Positions 17,881 to 26,900 of a stretch of DNA of 64,000 nt are shown piece by piece (the first letter of the stretch is position 1; each line of letters begins with the position of its first letter). The notes beneath the pieces are model-generated. The model was not told the DNA's origin and ran no database searches. It saw nothing but the letters and a program-made list of their open reading frames with translations. The stretch lies in NCBI GenBank assembly GCA_964521865.1, contig CAZFTJ010000006.1:124001-188000 (forward strand). The letters are read 5' to 3'. Both the position numbers and the translations under genes were made by a program. Source of the stretch: CAYSRJ01 sp964521865. GTDB taxonomy: Bacteria; Spirochaetota; B62-G9; DRHN01.

Positions 17881-18657
17881 GTGGATAACAAGAACCAGTA
17901 TGCTATTAAAATTGAGCATGTTCGATTTTGTTATGATATAAAAGAGGGTGAATTTGAAGTTTGCAGAAATGTAAACCTGGACATTCGGGACAATGAATTT
18001 TTCTGCATTATTGGCCCATCTGGGTGTGGTAAAACCACACTTCTTAATCTACTCGCTGGTTTTGAAACTCCTACAGAAGGAGTGATATACGAACATGGGA
18101 AGCAAATTAACAGCGTATCGCCTGATAGAGCATTGGTGTTTCAAAAGGATGCAGTCTTTCCTTGGTTGACAGTTGAGCGCAATATTGGGTATGGCTTGCA
18201 AATAAAGAAATTGGATAAAATAACCGTTGCTAAAAGAATTAAGGAAATGATTTCAATGGTTGGATTAACTGGTTTCGAGAAATCCTTGCCTAAGGAACTT
18301 TCTGGAGGAATGAGGAAAAGGGTCGATCTTGCACGAGCACTTGCTACTAATCCCAACATACTTCTTATGGATGAACCATTCGGATCAGTGGATGCAATGA
18401 CGAAAGAAAAACTTCAAATAGAATTACTTGAACTGTGGCAAAAATATAGAAAGACTGTCATATTCGTTACGCATGATCTTGAAGAAGCACTATTCTTGGG
18501 AGACCGTATTGTAATAATGATGCCTATTAAAACCGAGATACCTTTACAAGTTATTGATGTTCCTTTTAAACGTCCGAGAACTATTTACTTAAAAGAAGAT
18601 CCACAGTTTCAAAGTTTTCGCAGAGAATTATTACAAAAATTTAAACTAATACAGTAA
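17881..18657 (+). CDS. ABC transporter ATP-binding protein, SsuB/TauB/NrtD-like
   Basis: A 258-residue ATPase started by GTG 17881 behind AGGA. Walker A GPSGCGKT (45-52), Q-loop Gln88, signature LSGGM (140-144), Walker B ILLMDEP (160-166) and switch His198 are all intact. The FPWLTVERNIGYGL and VTHDLEEALFLGDRI stretches are typical of the nitrate/sulfonate/taurine class. It powers the permease at 18665 together with the binding protein at 20472. The stop is 7 bp from the permease start, so translation may be coupled. Confidence 0.92.
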   Translation: MDNKNQYAIKIEHVRFCYDIKEGEFEVCRNVNLDIRDNEFFCIIGPSGCGKTTLLNLLAGFETPTEGVIYEHGKQINSVSPDRALVFQKDAVFPWLTVERNIGYGLQIKKLDKITVAKRIKEMISMVGLTGFEKSLPKELSGGMRKRVDLARALATNPNILLMDEPFGSVDAMTKEKLQIELLELWQKYRKTVIFVTHDLEEALFLGDRIVIMMPIKTEIPLQVIDVPFKRPRTIYLKEDPQFQSFRRELLQKFKLIQ

Positions 18658-18664
18658 AGAAATA

Positions 18665-19450
18665 ATGAAGACAAAAATAAAGCTAGGAAATTTTAAAAGC
18701 CTGATAGTATTTATCATTCTTGTAGCTGTCTGGTCCTCAATAACTTTAGCAACAAAACTTGTGAAACCAATATTTATTCCTAGTCCTATTAATATCGTAG
18801 AGTCTCTTTTTAATATGAGGGACACCATAATCTTAGCCACTTTGGTAAGCATAGGTATAACATTAGGTGGTTTTTTTATAGGGTCTGCAGTTGGTTTGGC
18901 TCTTGGTTTGGGTATTGCGTATAGTAAGAATTTTATGGAAACAGTTGGTCCTTTTCTTGATTTCACAAGACCCGTTCCAGTTCTTGCTCTTATTCCATTA
19001 TTCTTATTATGGTTTGGAATAGGTGTATTACCACAAGTGTTGCTTGTCGCTCTCGGGGTTTCGGTCATAATCGGTACGACAACATACGAAGCAGTAAGAA
19101 ATCTTCCAGTAATATATGTCCGTGCTGCTTCGAATCTCGGTGCAGATAAAAAAACAATCTTCCGAACAATTGTAATTCCGTATATTTTTCCTCATCTAAT
19201 AGGTGCCATCCGTGTAGCCGCTGCTACATCTTGGGGACTTGATGTGGCAGCAGAGTTCATGGGCACGCAGGTTGGCCTCGGTTTCAACATGATAGCACGT
19301 CAAATGTATTTAGATACGGCAGGAATTATTGCCATTGTTATTATTTATAGTTGTCTAGCGATAGGTCTAGATCAGATTATAAGGAAAGTTGAATCCAGAA
19401 TGACAACATGGACTGAAAGAGGGCAGTTATCCTTTGAGAAAATCAGATAA
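18665..19450 (+). CDS. ABC transporter permease, SsuC/TauC-like
   Basis: A 261-residue BPD_transp_1 permease with about six membrane segments. The cytoplasmic loop RAASNLGADKKTIFRTIVIP, then LIGAIRVAAATSWG and EFMGTQVGLG, is diagnostic of the nitrate/sulfonate/bicarbonate family. These importers carry small charged organic solutes such as alkylsulfonates, thiamine precursors or amines. It acts with the ATPase upstream and the NMT1-type binding protein downstream. Confidence 0.92.
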   Translation: MKTKIKLGNFKSLIVFIILVAVWSSITLATKLVKPIFIPSPINIVESLFNMRDTIILATLVSIGITLGGFFIGSAVGLALGLGIAYSKNFMETVGPFLDFTRPVPVLALIPLFLLWFGIGVLPQVLLVALGVSVIIGTTTYEAVRNLPVIYVRAASNLGADKKTIFRTIVIPYIFPHLIGAIRVAAATSWGLDVAAEFMGTQVGLGFNMIARQMYLDTAGIIAIVIIYSCLAIGLDQIIRKVESRMTTWTERGQLSFEKIR

Positions 19451-19468
19451 GTCAAGGAGGCATTTGAA

Positions 19469-20374
19469 ATGAAAGTAATAGACTCTCACACGCATCTTAT
19501 AAGAAAAAAGAATTTTGATGAAGAGACGTACAAAAAATTGAATCTCAGTCTTCCCAACGATACACCCCTTGATGATTTCGTTTCCTGGTTAAAGGAGGCA
19601 GGTATTGTAAAAGCAGTTATAATGGGTCAGGATATGACTAGGATTTGGAAAACAACTTTTGGTGAAGAATACGTTAGAGAGGCAAGTGAGAAATACCCTG
19701 ACTTTTTTATACCATTTGCAAGTATTGAACCAATTGATGAGTACAATCGTTTTAGTCAATCAGCATTTGACTACTTTAAAAAAGCTATCGAAAAGTATGG
19801 ATTCAGAGGGGTGCTCCTGACTCCACCCTATGGACAGTACTATTCAAATGATAAAACGGTATATCCAATATATGAAAAAGCACAAGAATACGGAATTGTA
19901 GTTCAATTCCACCATTCTGCGCAAATGGGGCCAGCTATTTTAGCGCCAACCCAGTATGCAGATATGTATCGGCTTAATGATGTGATTGTTGACTTTCCAG
20001 ACTTGAAAATAGTTGTTGAACATATCGGATACCCTTGGAGTGAGCATCTCTTTATTCTTATGGCGAATGATAAGAATTTATGGACAGATCTGGCAATGAT
20101 GTGCGACCGTAATATGAAAGTTGCCTGGAGTCTTGTCTTAGCGAAAGAGTATGGTGTAATTGATCATGTAATGTATGCGTCAGATTATGTTTCATATAAT
20201 TATGACTTGTTCTCGAATAATCCAGCAGAAGATTTTAAAAGATGGATTTCATTTATCAGTAATGGATTAAATGCTATATGTAAGAAATGTGGTTGGCCTT
20301 TCTTCAGTGAAGAGGAAATCGATGGGATTCTATGGAAAAATGCAAGCAGGCTATATGAAATAGATTGTATTTGA
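19469..20374 (+). CDS. Amidohydrolase_2 family TIM-barrel hydrolase
   Basis: The 301-residue protein begins MKVIDSHTHL with metal ligands His7 and His9, followed by His148/149 (VQFHHSA), His185 (VVEHIGYP) and Asp239 (MYASDY). This is the metal-dependent amidohydrolase 2 (ACMSD-like) arrangement, which includes decarboxylases and lactone or amide hydrolases. It starts behind AAGGAGG, 18 bp after the permease. Lying inside a transport and demethylation operon it probably processes the imported compound or a degradation product. No exact reaction can be assigned. Confidence 0.85.
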   Translation: MKVIDSHTHLIRKKNFDEETYKKLNLSLPNDTPLDDFVSWLKEAGIVKAVIMGQDMTRIWKTTFGEEYVREASEKYPDFFIPFASIEPIDEYNRFSQSAFDYFKKAIEKYGFRGVLLTPPYGQYYSNDKTVYPIYEKAQEYGIVVQFHHSAQMGPAILAPTQYADMYRLNDVIVDFPDLKIVVEHIGYPWSEHLFILMANDKNLWTDLAMMCDRNMKVAWSLVLAKEYGVIDHVMYASDYVSYNYDLFSNNPAEDFKRWISFISNGLNAICKKCGWPFFSEEEIDGILWKNASRLYEIDCI

Positions 20375-20390
20375 ATATATATTTCCAGTT

Positions 20391-20402
20391 AAAAAGGAGG
20401 TG
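20391..20402 (+). promoter_or_regulatory. Strong Shine-Dalgarno-like site with no gene, upstream of SBP
   Basis: AAAAAGGAGGTG is an almost full complement of the 16S rRNA 3' end, yet the SBP start is 70 bp further on with its own GAGAGGAGG. The ATG at 20403 is too close and encodes only MANIQER. The site resembles STAB-SD elements that stabilise mRNA 5' ends. Confidence 0.5.
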
Positions 20403-20471
20403 ATGGCCAATATTCAGGAAAGATAATTATTTGTTGTTATTAATAAGAAAATCTAGAGAGGAGGATTCAAA

Positions 20472-21602
20472 ATGAGAGTATTAAAAAGTTATATCATTTG
20501 TATTTGCATCATGTGTCTCTTCTTTTTCAGTGCTTTTATGTCGTTTGGTGAAAACCGTGAAGGAAAGATAGTTACGGTTAGGATATGCGCAACGCCATAT
20601 GCTATGTACCAGATTTGGAATGCTGGTCATCAGCTTGGAATTGATAAGGAGTTTGGCTTGAACGTTGAGGTAACACCATTTACCTCAGATGTAAACGCGA
20701 TCCAGGCAATGGTACGTGGTAACATTGATATTGTTGGTACATCGCATTCTCAACTTGCCCTTATTATGGAAACAGCACCAGAGGTAATTAGCGTTGGTTC
20801 TTTAGATTTGTTTAAGGGGTTCATTTTCATTGGTAGAAGTAAGGAATGGAAGTCAATATCTCAGCTAATTGACGAGATGGGTTTGGAAAAAGCGAGAGAG
20901 TATAGATTGAAACAACTGGAAGGAAAGACCTTTCTCATTAGCCGTTTTTTCAAACCCATTGCGCTCGACACGCTAGCTCAGGCTGGTTTAAACGAAAATG
21001 ATGCTAAGTTTATTCTCATGGCTGATGATCAAAAATCTGCTGCGGCTTTTATAAGGGGTGAGGGAGATATATATATGGGAAGCTTGCCACAGGAACAGCG
21101 TCTCTTATCAATGCCAGGGAATGAGTTTATCAATATTGGTGGATCGGAGATATTGGGACCAGCCGGACTTTGGTACGGGCATATTCTATCAACAAGAGAT
21201 TTTATGGAGAAAAATCGAGAAATTTTGTTAAAAGTAAATGCTATGAAGTATAGAGTAATTCGCTTATTTGACAAGGAACCTATGAAGATTGCACAATACG
21301 GGGCGAAGACGATCAGTCAGATGACGGGAGGAGATTTTACTATTGATCAGTATATTGAAATGGAAACCGTCTATGACAATCTACTATCTATTCAGGAATG
21401 TAAAGAGACTTATTTTAATCCCGAGAGTCGGTTGTATTGGAAAAAACCCATGGAGTACTATATAAAAATCGCGGTTGAGCAGGGTGACTTAAAAAAGATG
21501 CAAGATGCAGATAAGTTCATGATGCCTGCAGAAGAACTATTCTGGGAATTATTGAAACGTGATGATTTAATGAAGCTGATTAATGCTCCTTTAAACTACT
21601 GA
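20472..21602 (+). CDS. NMT1/TauA-type ABC substrate-binding protein
   Basis: A 376-residue binding protein with a signal peptide (MRVLKSYIICICIMCLFFFS, cleavage near SFG/EN). The mature part shows VTVRICATPYAMYQIW, AGHQLGIDKEFGLNVEV, AMVRGNIDIVGTSHSQLAL and AAFIRGEGDIYMGSLPQE, all usual for NMT1-like domains that sense a small ligand. It should deliver ligand to the permease at 18665. The C-terminal ETYFNPESRLYW recurs in the binding protein at 59323, so the two systems are related. A hairpin follows its stop. Confidence 0.88.
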   Translation: MRVLKSYIICICIMCLFFFSAFMSFGENREGKIVTVRICATPYAMYQIWNAGHQLGIDKEFGLNVEVTPFTSDVNAIQAMVRGNIDIVGTSHSQLALIMETAPEVISVGSLDLFKGFIFIGRSKEWKSISQLIDEMGLEKAREYRLKQLEGKTFLISRFFKPIALDTLAQAGLNENDAKFILMADDQKSAAAFIRGEGDIYMGSLPQEQRLLSMPGNEFINIGGSEILGPAGLWYGHILSTRDFMEKNREILLKVNAMKYRVIRLFDKEPMKIAQYGAKTISQMTGGDFTIDQYIEMETVYDNLLSIQECKETYFNPESRLYWKKPMEYYIKIAVEQGDLKKMQDADKFMMPAEELFWELLKRDDLMKLINAPLNY

Positions 21603-21611
21603 TTTATGAAG

Positions 21612-21645
21612 CTGCCGCAACCTCTTTAAATGGGGGTTGCGGCAG
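21612..21645 (+). terminator. GC-rich hairpin after SBP gene (attenuator or mRNA-stabilising)
   Basis: CTGCCGCAACC (21612-21622) pairs with GGTTGCGGCAG (21635-21645), extended by further C-G and T-G pairs. There is no T tract behind it, so it may protect the SBP message from 3' decay more than stop transcription. Confidence 0.6.
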
Positions 21646-21659
21646 ATAAGGATGCATGT

Positions 21660-22307
21660 ATGGCACAAAAGAGACCCTTTGATTTACTAAGAACAGCTGT
21701 ACTTGAATATGATGCTGTTAAAGCAATTGAAATTGTTCACCAATTGTTAATTGAGAAAGTACCTCCCCAAGAAATCATGGATGTGCTTACGAATGCAATA
21801 AGGGAAGTTGGCGATGCTTTTAATCGAGAGGAACTGTTTCTTCCAGATCTGGTAGGTGGAGCTGAAGTTCTTATGAAGATTATGCCGATTCTCAAAGATA
21901 AACTTGTAAACCAAGCTGCATCCGATAAACATTGTAGAATTATTATAGGAACTGTTTTTGGGGACATACATAACATAGGTAAGAATATGGTGGCGACTAT
22001 GTTAGTTGCATCTGGTTTCGAAGTTATTGATCTAGGAATTAATGTTACTGCTGATAAGTTTGTAAAAGCTGTAATTAAATACCATCCCAAGGTTGTTGCA
22101 ATGTCAGCTCTTATGACTTCAACCATGCGCGAACAAAAAAAAGTAATTGAGCTACTGGAGGAGCGAGGATTAAGAAACAATGTATTCGTTATTGTTGGGG
22201 GAGGAGCGGTTACAAGTGACTTTGCAGAAGAAATAAATGCTGACGGGTATGAATCGACTGCTCCTCGTGCTGCATATCTTGTTAATAAATTACTTAAAAA
22301 AACTTAG
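21660..22307 (+). CDS. Corrinoid (B12-binding) methyltransfer protein, MtbC1/MtgC-like
   Basis: The 215-residue protein from ATG 21660 (site ATAAGGA) is preferred to the ATG at 21630, which lies inside a hairpin. It has the helical cap domain (about 10-85) of methionine-synthase-like corrinoid proteins and a B12-binding Rossmann domain with Asp102-x-His104-x-x-Gly107 (GDIHNIGKN), where His104 is the lower axial cobalt ligand, plus the SAL and GGG motifs. It accepts a methyl group from the MttB-type enzyme encoded 13 bp downstream and passes it to a second methyltransferase. Confidence 0.93.
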   Translation: MAQKRPFDLLRTAVLEYDAVKAIEIVHQLLIEKVPPQEIMDVLTNAIREVGDAFNREELFLPDLVGGAEVLMKIMPILKDKLVNQAASDKHCRIIIGTVFGDIHNIGKNMVATMLVASGFEVIDLGINVTADKFVKAVIKYHPKVVAMSALMTSTMREQKKVIELLEERGLRNNVFVIVGGGAVTSDFAEEINADGYESTAPRAAYLVNKLLKKT

Positions 22308-22320
22308 AAGGCACTCACCA

Positions 22321-23772
22321 ATGATCGAAGGTTTTAAAAGGAAATGTAATTATTTTGATATCTTATCAGAAGAGTGTGTTGAAGCAATACATCAGGGAAG
22401 TCTAGAGATTCTTAAAAAAACAGGAATAAGATTTGAAAGTTCAGAAGCTCTCAAACTGTTTAAAAAACACGGGTGTAAAATTGATGAACATTCAATGAGA
22501 GTTTTTTTTCCAAGAGAGATTGTTGAGGAATGCGTTCATGTATGCCCTAATTCCTTCATATCGGAATCACGAAATACGAACCGGGATGTTAAAGTTGGGG
22601 ATAATAACCTATTATTTATTAGTTTTCCGGGTATGCAAACCGTTGATTTAAATACATGGGAACCAAGAAAAGCAACAAGGCAGGACTTTATTGATTTTGT
22701 AAGAGTATTGGATGCTCTCGAAAATCATCATATCCTAACCGCATACCCGTATTTCGGTATAGTGGATGTCCCAGAGGTTATGTCAACACTTGAAGGTATT
22801 GCCATTAAACTACTTTATTCTGATAAATGTCAGTTTGTTTCATACCAAAAAGATAGTGAAATTTTCGTTATTCAAATGGCTAAAGCAGCTAAAACAGATG
22901 TCATGTCGATATGTTGTGCGTCCTCACCATTGACCTTTTACCAAGATGCTGTGAGTGTTGCTTTTCGTTATACAAAAGAGAAAATGCCAATTGTGATTGT
23001 TACGGGATGTGTCCATGGAGCGACTGGTCCTGTAACCATAGCTGGGTCACTCGTAACTGATAACGCCGAGTTATTAGCCGGAATAGTTTTGGTACAATTA
23101 CTTAACCCCGGTAACAGGATGATAACTAACAATTTTACCTTTTCACAAAACATGCGCACTGGTTCCCCTAATTTTGGTGGTGTTGAAAGCTTTTTACACA
23201 TGTCCGCTTCGGGACAGCTCGCACGAAAATATGGAATACCTAAATGGAGTGGAATCAGTGGCCTAACTAGCTCAAAAAAAATTGATTATCAATGTGGTTT
23301 TGAGAAGAGCATGCCTGCTCTAATTGCTGCCTTATCCGGACTCTCTCTGGTTCAATTTCACGGTGGATTATTTGGTGAGATAACTGCACATCCCGTTCAG
23401 GCGATTATGGATGATGACATCGCCGGTATTATCGGCAGGTTCATTGAGGGGATCGCAGTAAATGAAGAAACACTCGCCTTAGATCTCATTAATGAAGTCG
23501 GTCCTATACCTGGTACATATTTGACAACTTCACATACACGTAAATGGTGGAAAAAAGAACAATACATACCAAAAGTGGTAGATCGGACTGGTTATCCTGA
23601 TGAATGGAGAAAAAACGAAAAAAAGGGAATGCTTGAATATGCCATTGATAGATTTGAGTATATACTATCAACGCATAAGGTTGAAAAACCACTTAGCGAA
23701 GATCAGCATGAAGATATACAAAAAATATTAGAAGATGCAAGGGCATACTATAAGACAAAAGATTTTCTCTAA
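22321..23772 (+). CDS. MttB-superfamily corrinoid methyltransferase, non-pyrrolysine
   Basis: The start at ATG 22321 (site AGAAGG) gives 483 residues, normal for the trimethylamine methyltransferase family. Typical stretches are LEILKKTGIRFESSEALKLF, VFFPREIVEECV, and the barrel segments GATGPVTIAGSLVTDNAELL and LVQLLNPGNRM. There is no in-frame amber codon, so like MtgB it should act on a quaternary amine rather than trimethylamine. It transfers a methyl group to the corrinoid protein encoded just upstream. The adjacent importer and amidohydrolase suggest that the methylated substrate enters by the SsuABC-like system. Confidence 0.92.
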   Translation: MIEGFKRKCNYFDILSEECVEAIHQGSLEILKKTGIRFESSEALKLFKKHGCKIDEHSMRVFFPREIVEECVHVCPNSFISESRNTNRDVKVGDNNLLFISFPGMQTVDLNTWEPRKATRQDFIDFVRVLDALENHHILTAYPYFGIVDVPEVMSTLEGIAIKLLYSDKCQFVSYQKDSEIFVIQMAKAAKTDVMSICCASSPLTFYQDAVSVAFRYTKEKMPIVIVTGCVHGATGPVTIAGSLVTDNAELLAGIVLVQLLNPGNRMITNNFTFSQNMRTGSPNFGGVESFLHMSASGQLARKYGIPKWSGISGLTSSKKIDYQCGFEKSMPALIAALSGLSLVQFHGGLFGEITAHPVQAIMDDDIAGIIGRFIEGIAVNEETLALDLINEVGPIPGTYLTTSHTRKWWKKEQYIPKVVDRTGYPDEWRKNEKKGMLEYAIDRFEYILSTHKVEKPLSEDQHEDIQKILEDARAYYKTKDFL

Positions 23773-23803
23773 TAACAGTAAATATCATAAAAAAGGTTCA
23801 GCA

Positions 23804-25189
23804 ATGAAGATTATAAAAGCTGAAATTCCAGCAATTGAAGATGAGGGCAAGCCTTTAATGGTTACAAAAGAGGAAATCAACTTACACCTTACAAATCTGA
23901 GACAGATGATGAAGGAAAAGAATTATTCGCATGTCGTAATATACGGTGATCGTGAACACTTTGCGAATCTCTACTATATGACGGGTGGATATGATTCACG
24001 TTTTGAAGAAACTCTTCTCATTATAAGCCAGGATGATATACCTAGATTGATTGTTGGGAATGAAGGATTTAGCTATTCTGAGAATACAAAGCTTGATCAT
24101 ATAAAGGAACTTTTTCAAACGTTCAATCTTCAAGGGATGACGAGAGATAAAAAGGTGTTGTTAAAAGAAATACTTTTAAAATGCGGTTTAAATAAAACAG
24201 CTACTATTGGTTTAATCGGTATCAAATATTACGAAGAAGATGAAGTTGAAGACCCTGTTCATACGTATGATATGCCACATTACATTGTGGAGGAAATAAA
24301 GAAAATTGTTCCTCCAAAGAGATTGCAAAATGCAACGGATCTTATGAGTCATCCCGATTATGGACTGCGTAATACCTTGTCTCATCATGAAGTTGCACGT
24401 TTCGAGTGTAATTGCAATTATCTATCAAATCAGGTTAAAAAAATAATGCGTTCAATGCATATAGGTATGTGTGAAACTGATACCCTCTCATCCTTTGATT
24501 TCAAAGGCATACCTTTTGTCGTCCATCCGACTGTTGGTTTTGGTATAGAACGTGTTTTAATGGGATTGACAAGTCCATCTGCTAACGTGGAGTTGCAAGA
24601 AGGAGACCCAGTTAATATTGGTTTTGCAATTGAAGGTGCAAGTATAGCCCGAACAGGGCTTGCGGTTTCATCGATCGAGGAATTAAATGCAATAGATAAT
24701 TCAATTCTGAATGATTTCTATTTTCCATATTACCAGGCGGTAAAAACTTGGTATGAATTATTATCAGTCGGTACATCAACTAAAAAGATTTATTCTGAAG
24801 TGATGAAGTTGGTAGGTAGCGATCGGTTCGGTGTATCACTTAATCCAGGGCATTCAATTCACATCGAAGAATGGATTAATTCTCCATTTCGAAATGACCG
24901 AAATCATATATTGAGATCAGGTATGGCATTTCAATGTGACATTATAGCCTTCCCTGGTCCACCGTATATTGGAGTTCATGTTGAAGATACAGTAGTTATT
25001 GCCGATTCAAAGCTTACTAGCTTTATAAAAAACGAATATCCAATCACTTATAATAGAATAAGTAAGCGTCGAAAAATGATGCGAGATATCCTCGGAATTT
25101 CAGTAACTGATGATGTTCTACCGTTTTCAAATATACAAGCCGTATTTACTCCATTTTTATTAAATACGCAATACCTTATTGTATCCTAA
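23804..25189 (+). CDS. M24 pita-bread-fold hydrolase, creatinase-like (no metal Asp pair)
   Basis: ATG 23804 with an AAAGG site gives 461 residues: an N-terminal creatinase/prolidase domain (VTKEEINLHLTNLRQMMKEK, ANLYYMTGGYDSRFEETLL) and a C-terminal pita-bread domain. The metal-binding DxG and SDxxR positions read NIGFAIEGASIARTG, so both Asp ligands are missing, while the His of NPGHSIHIEE and the Glu of VHVEDTVV remain. This pattern is known from creatinase and ectoine hydrolase, which work without metal. It is the last gene of the operon, and may cleave a C-N bond of the demethylated compound. Confidence 0.8.
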   Translation: MKIIKAEIPAIEDEGKPLMVTKEEINLHLTNLRQMMKEKNYSHVVIYGDREHFANLYYMTGGYDSRFEETLLIISQDDIPRLIVGNEGFSYSENTKLDHIKELFQTFNLQGMTRDKKVLLKEILLKCGLNKTATIGLIGIKYYEEDEVEDPVHTYDMPHYIVEEIKKIVPPKRLQNATDLMSHPDYGLRNTLSHHEVARFECNCNYLSNQVKKIMRSMHIGMCETDTLSSFDFKGIPFVVHPTVGFGIERVLMGLTSPSANVELQEGDPVNIGFAIEGASIARTGLAVSSIEELNAIDNSILNDFYFPYYQAVKTWYELLSVGTSTKKIYSEVMKLVGSDRFGVSLNPGHSIHIEEWINSPFRNDRNHILRSGMAFQCDIIAFPGPPYIGVHVEDTVVIADSKLTSFIKNEYPITYNRISKRRKMMRDILGISVTDDVLPFSNIQAVFTPFLLNTQYLIVS

Positions 25190-25261
25190 TCACGTGTAGT
25201 ATTGTATTGGTTCACTGGGAATCGGACAAAACGGGGTACTGAGTTAAGGTGTTATTTTTCA

Positions 25262-26436
25262 CTAGTGTTACGTCTCAGAAATATATTGACAAAGTCTCTT
25301 TATTTTTTCGAGGATTGAATCGGTTGTCGCCGTCCATATAAAAGGACTGGAATCAGTATTATATTGCTTCACAAAGTGATCGATCTTTGCAGTCAGCTCT
25401 TTGACACTTTTAAAAGTCCCCCGACGAATCGCCTTTTGAGTTACGATATTGAACGAAATCTCTACCTGATTCAGCCAAGAGGCGTATGTCGGCGTGTAAT
25501 GAACCTGATAGCGTGGATGTGCAGCTAGCCATCGTTTCACCGTCGTATGCTTATGAGTGGAGTAATTGTCCACCACCAGGTGAACATTTAAATCATGTGG
25601 GACGTTGGCATCTACATGCTTGAGAAAGCTGAGATATTCCTGATGCCGATGACGCTTCTTGCAGCGTGTGATGACCTGGCCGGTTGCAATGTCTAAGGCA
25701 GCGAATAAGGTGGTAGTGCCATGACGTACATAGTCGTGGGTAATCCCTTCTACATATCCCAAGCCCATAGGCAATAAGGGTTGTGTACGATCCAAAGCTT
25801 GGATTTGGCTTTTTTCGTCCACGCACAACACCATGGCTTTGTCGGGTGGATTTAAATACAATCCGACTATATCTCGAACTTTCTCAATGAAAAATGGATC
25901 AGAAGACAGCGTAAAGCTTCGTTGGCGGTGAGGCTGAAGACCAAAGGCATTCCATATACGATGTACGGTGGGTCGGGACAGGTGAGTTGCTTTCGCTATG
26001 GACCGAATTGTCCAGTGTGTGCCATCACGAGGCTTGGCATCCAGGGTTTTACGGATGAGTTCTGCCACCTGTGCGTCTGAAATCGATCGTGGCCTCCCGG
26101 CACGCATCTCATCATAGAGGCCGGCAATCCCTTGGTGAAGAAAGCGATTCCGCCATTTGCTGACTGATTGGTGGCTGAGACCGACTTTTTCAGCGATGAG
26201 TCTGTTGCTGGGACCTTGTGCAGCGAGGAGGATGATTCGGGCTCGTATAACCAACCCGTATGGAAGAGAGCGAGAGCGCGTAATGGATTCCAACTGTTTG
26301 AGCTCCTCATCGGAAAGAGTAATGGGTGTTTTAGGGCGTCCTGTAATCATGGGTATTCTCCTTTGTAGTATAAGGATAAACCCATAATAATATCAACCTA
26401 AAACTTATTCAAGTTATTTATGAGACAAGACACTAG
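25262..26436 (-). mobile_element. Complete IS630-family insertion sequence
   Basis: The imperfect inverted repeats CTAGTGTTACGTCTCAGAAATA (left; first 20 bases CTAGTGTTACGTCTCAGAAA) and CTAGTGTCTTGTCTCATAAA (right, reversed) enclose one transposase gene. IS630 elements duplicate a TA dinucleotide, which fits the CTAG at both ends. The element is about 1.17 kb and separates the M24 gene from an ISNCY-like remnant. Confidence 0.85.
25268..26350 (-). CDS. IS630-family transposase
   Basis: The uninterrupted 360-residue protein has an N-terminal HTH region (RLIAEKVGLSHQSVSKWRNR and HWTIRSIAKATHLSRPTVHR) and a DDE core: the first Asp in LCVDEKSQIQALDRTQPL, the second in LVVDNYSTHK, and Glu in YASWLNQVEISF. 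This matches functional IS630 elements in length. Its stop codon lies within the left inverted repeat. The element is probably still active or recently inserted. Confidence 0.92.
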   Translation of the reverse strand: MITGRPKTPITLSDEELKQLESITRSRSLPYGLVIRARIILLAAQGPSNRLIAEKVGLSHQSVSKWRNRFLHQGIAGLYDEMRAGRPRSISDAQVAELIRKTLDAKPRDGTHWTIRSIAKATHLSRPTVHRIWNAFGLQPHRQRSFTLSSDPFFIEKVRDIVGLYLNPPDKAMVLCVDEKSQIQALDRTQPLLPMGLGYVEGITHDYVRHGTTTLFAALDIATGQVITRCKKRHRHQEYLSFLKHVDANVPHDLNVHLVVDNYSTHKHTTVKRWLAAHPRYQVHYTPTYASWLNQVEISFNIVTQKAIRRGTFKSVKELTAKIDHFVKQYNTDSSPFIWTATTDSILEKIKRLCQYISET

Positions 26437-26437
26437 A

Positions 26438-26900
26438 GGATCAGTATGGGTTTATTCTGAACCAGACGGTTATGAGGAAGGTCACGGACGAGAAGATGGC
26501 GATTCCCTTCATAAGGGCGACAAAAGAAAGGTTCCCGCAGTTGAGTAGCTGCAGTTTTGATAAGAACTTCTACACTCCTGCGAACAGAAAGCAGCTTGAG
26601 AAGATATTGGCTCTGGTGGTGTTGCCGAAAAAAGGAAGACGGAGTGAAGAAGAGAGGACATTCGAGAGCTCGGATGAGTTTGTTCGACAGAGGAGGCAAC
26701 ATCCTGCTGTGGAGTCAGGTATCAATGCCCTGGAGAATCACGGTCTTGATCGCTGCCTCGATCACGGCCTACGAGGGTTCGAGCGCTATGTGGCATTAGC
26801 AGTTGTTTCACGTAATATACATATCCTTGGCGCCATTATCTGGAAAAAGAAATTTAGAAGATTCCAGCGGGAGCAAGCACAAAAGCTTAAGGCGGCTTAG
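26438..26900 (+). pseudogene. ISNCY-type transposase, C-terminal part
   Basis: The open frame starts right at the IS630 end (DQYGFILNQTVMRKVTDEKM) and continues through CSFDKNFYTPANRKQLEKIL and RRQHPAVESGINALENHGLD, RCLDHGLRGFERYVALAVVS, RNIHILGA. The HPAVES-INALE-HGLDRC-DHG--GF-RYVALAV-ARN motif is typical of ISNCY-type transposases. The N-terminal half is missing. IS630 may have landed in this older element, but no matching left half lies before 25262. Confidence 0.75.
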
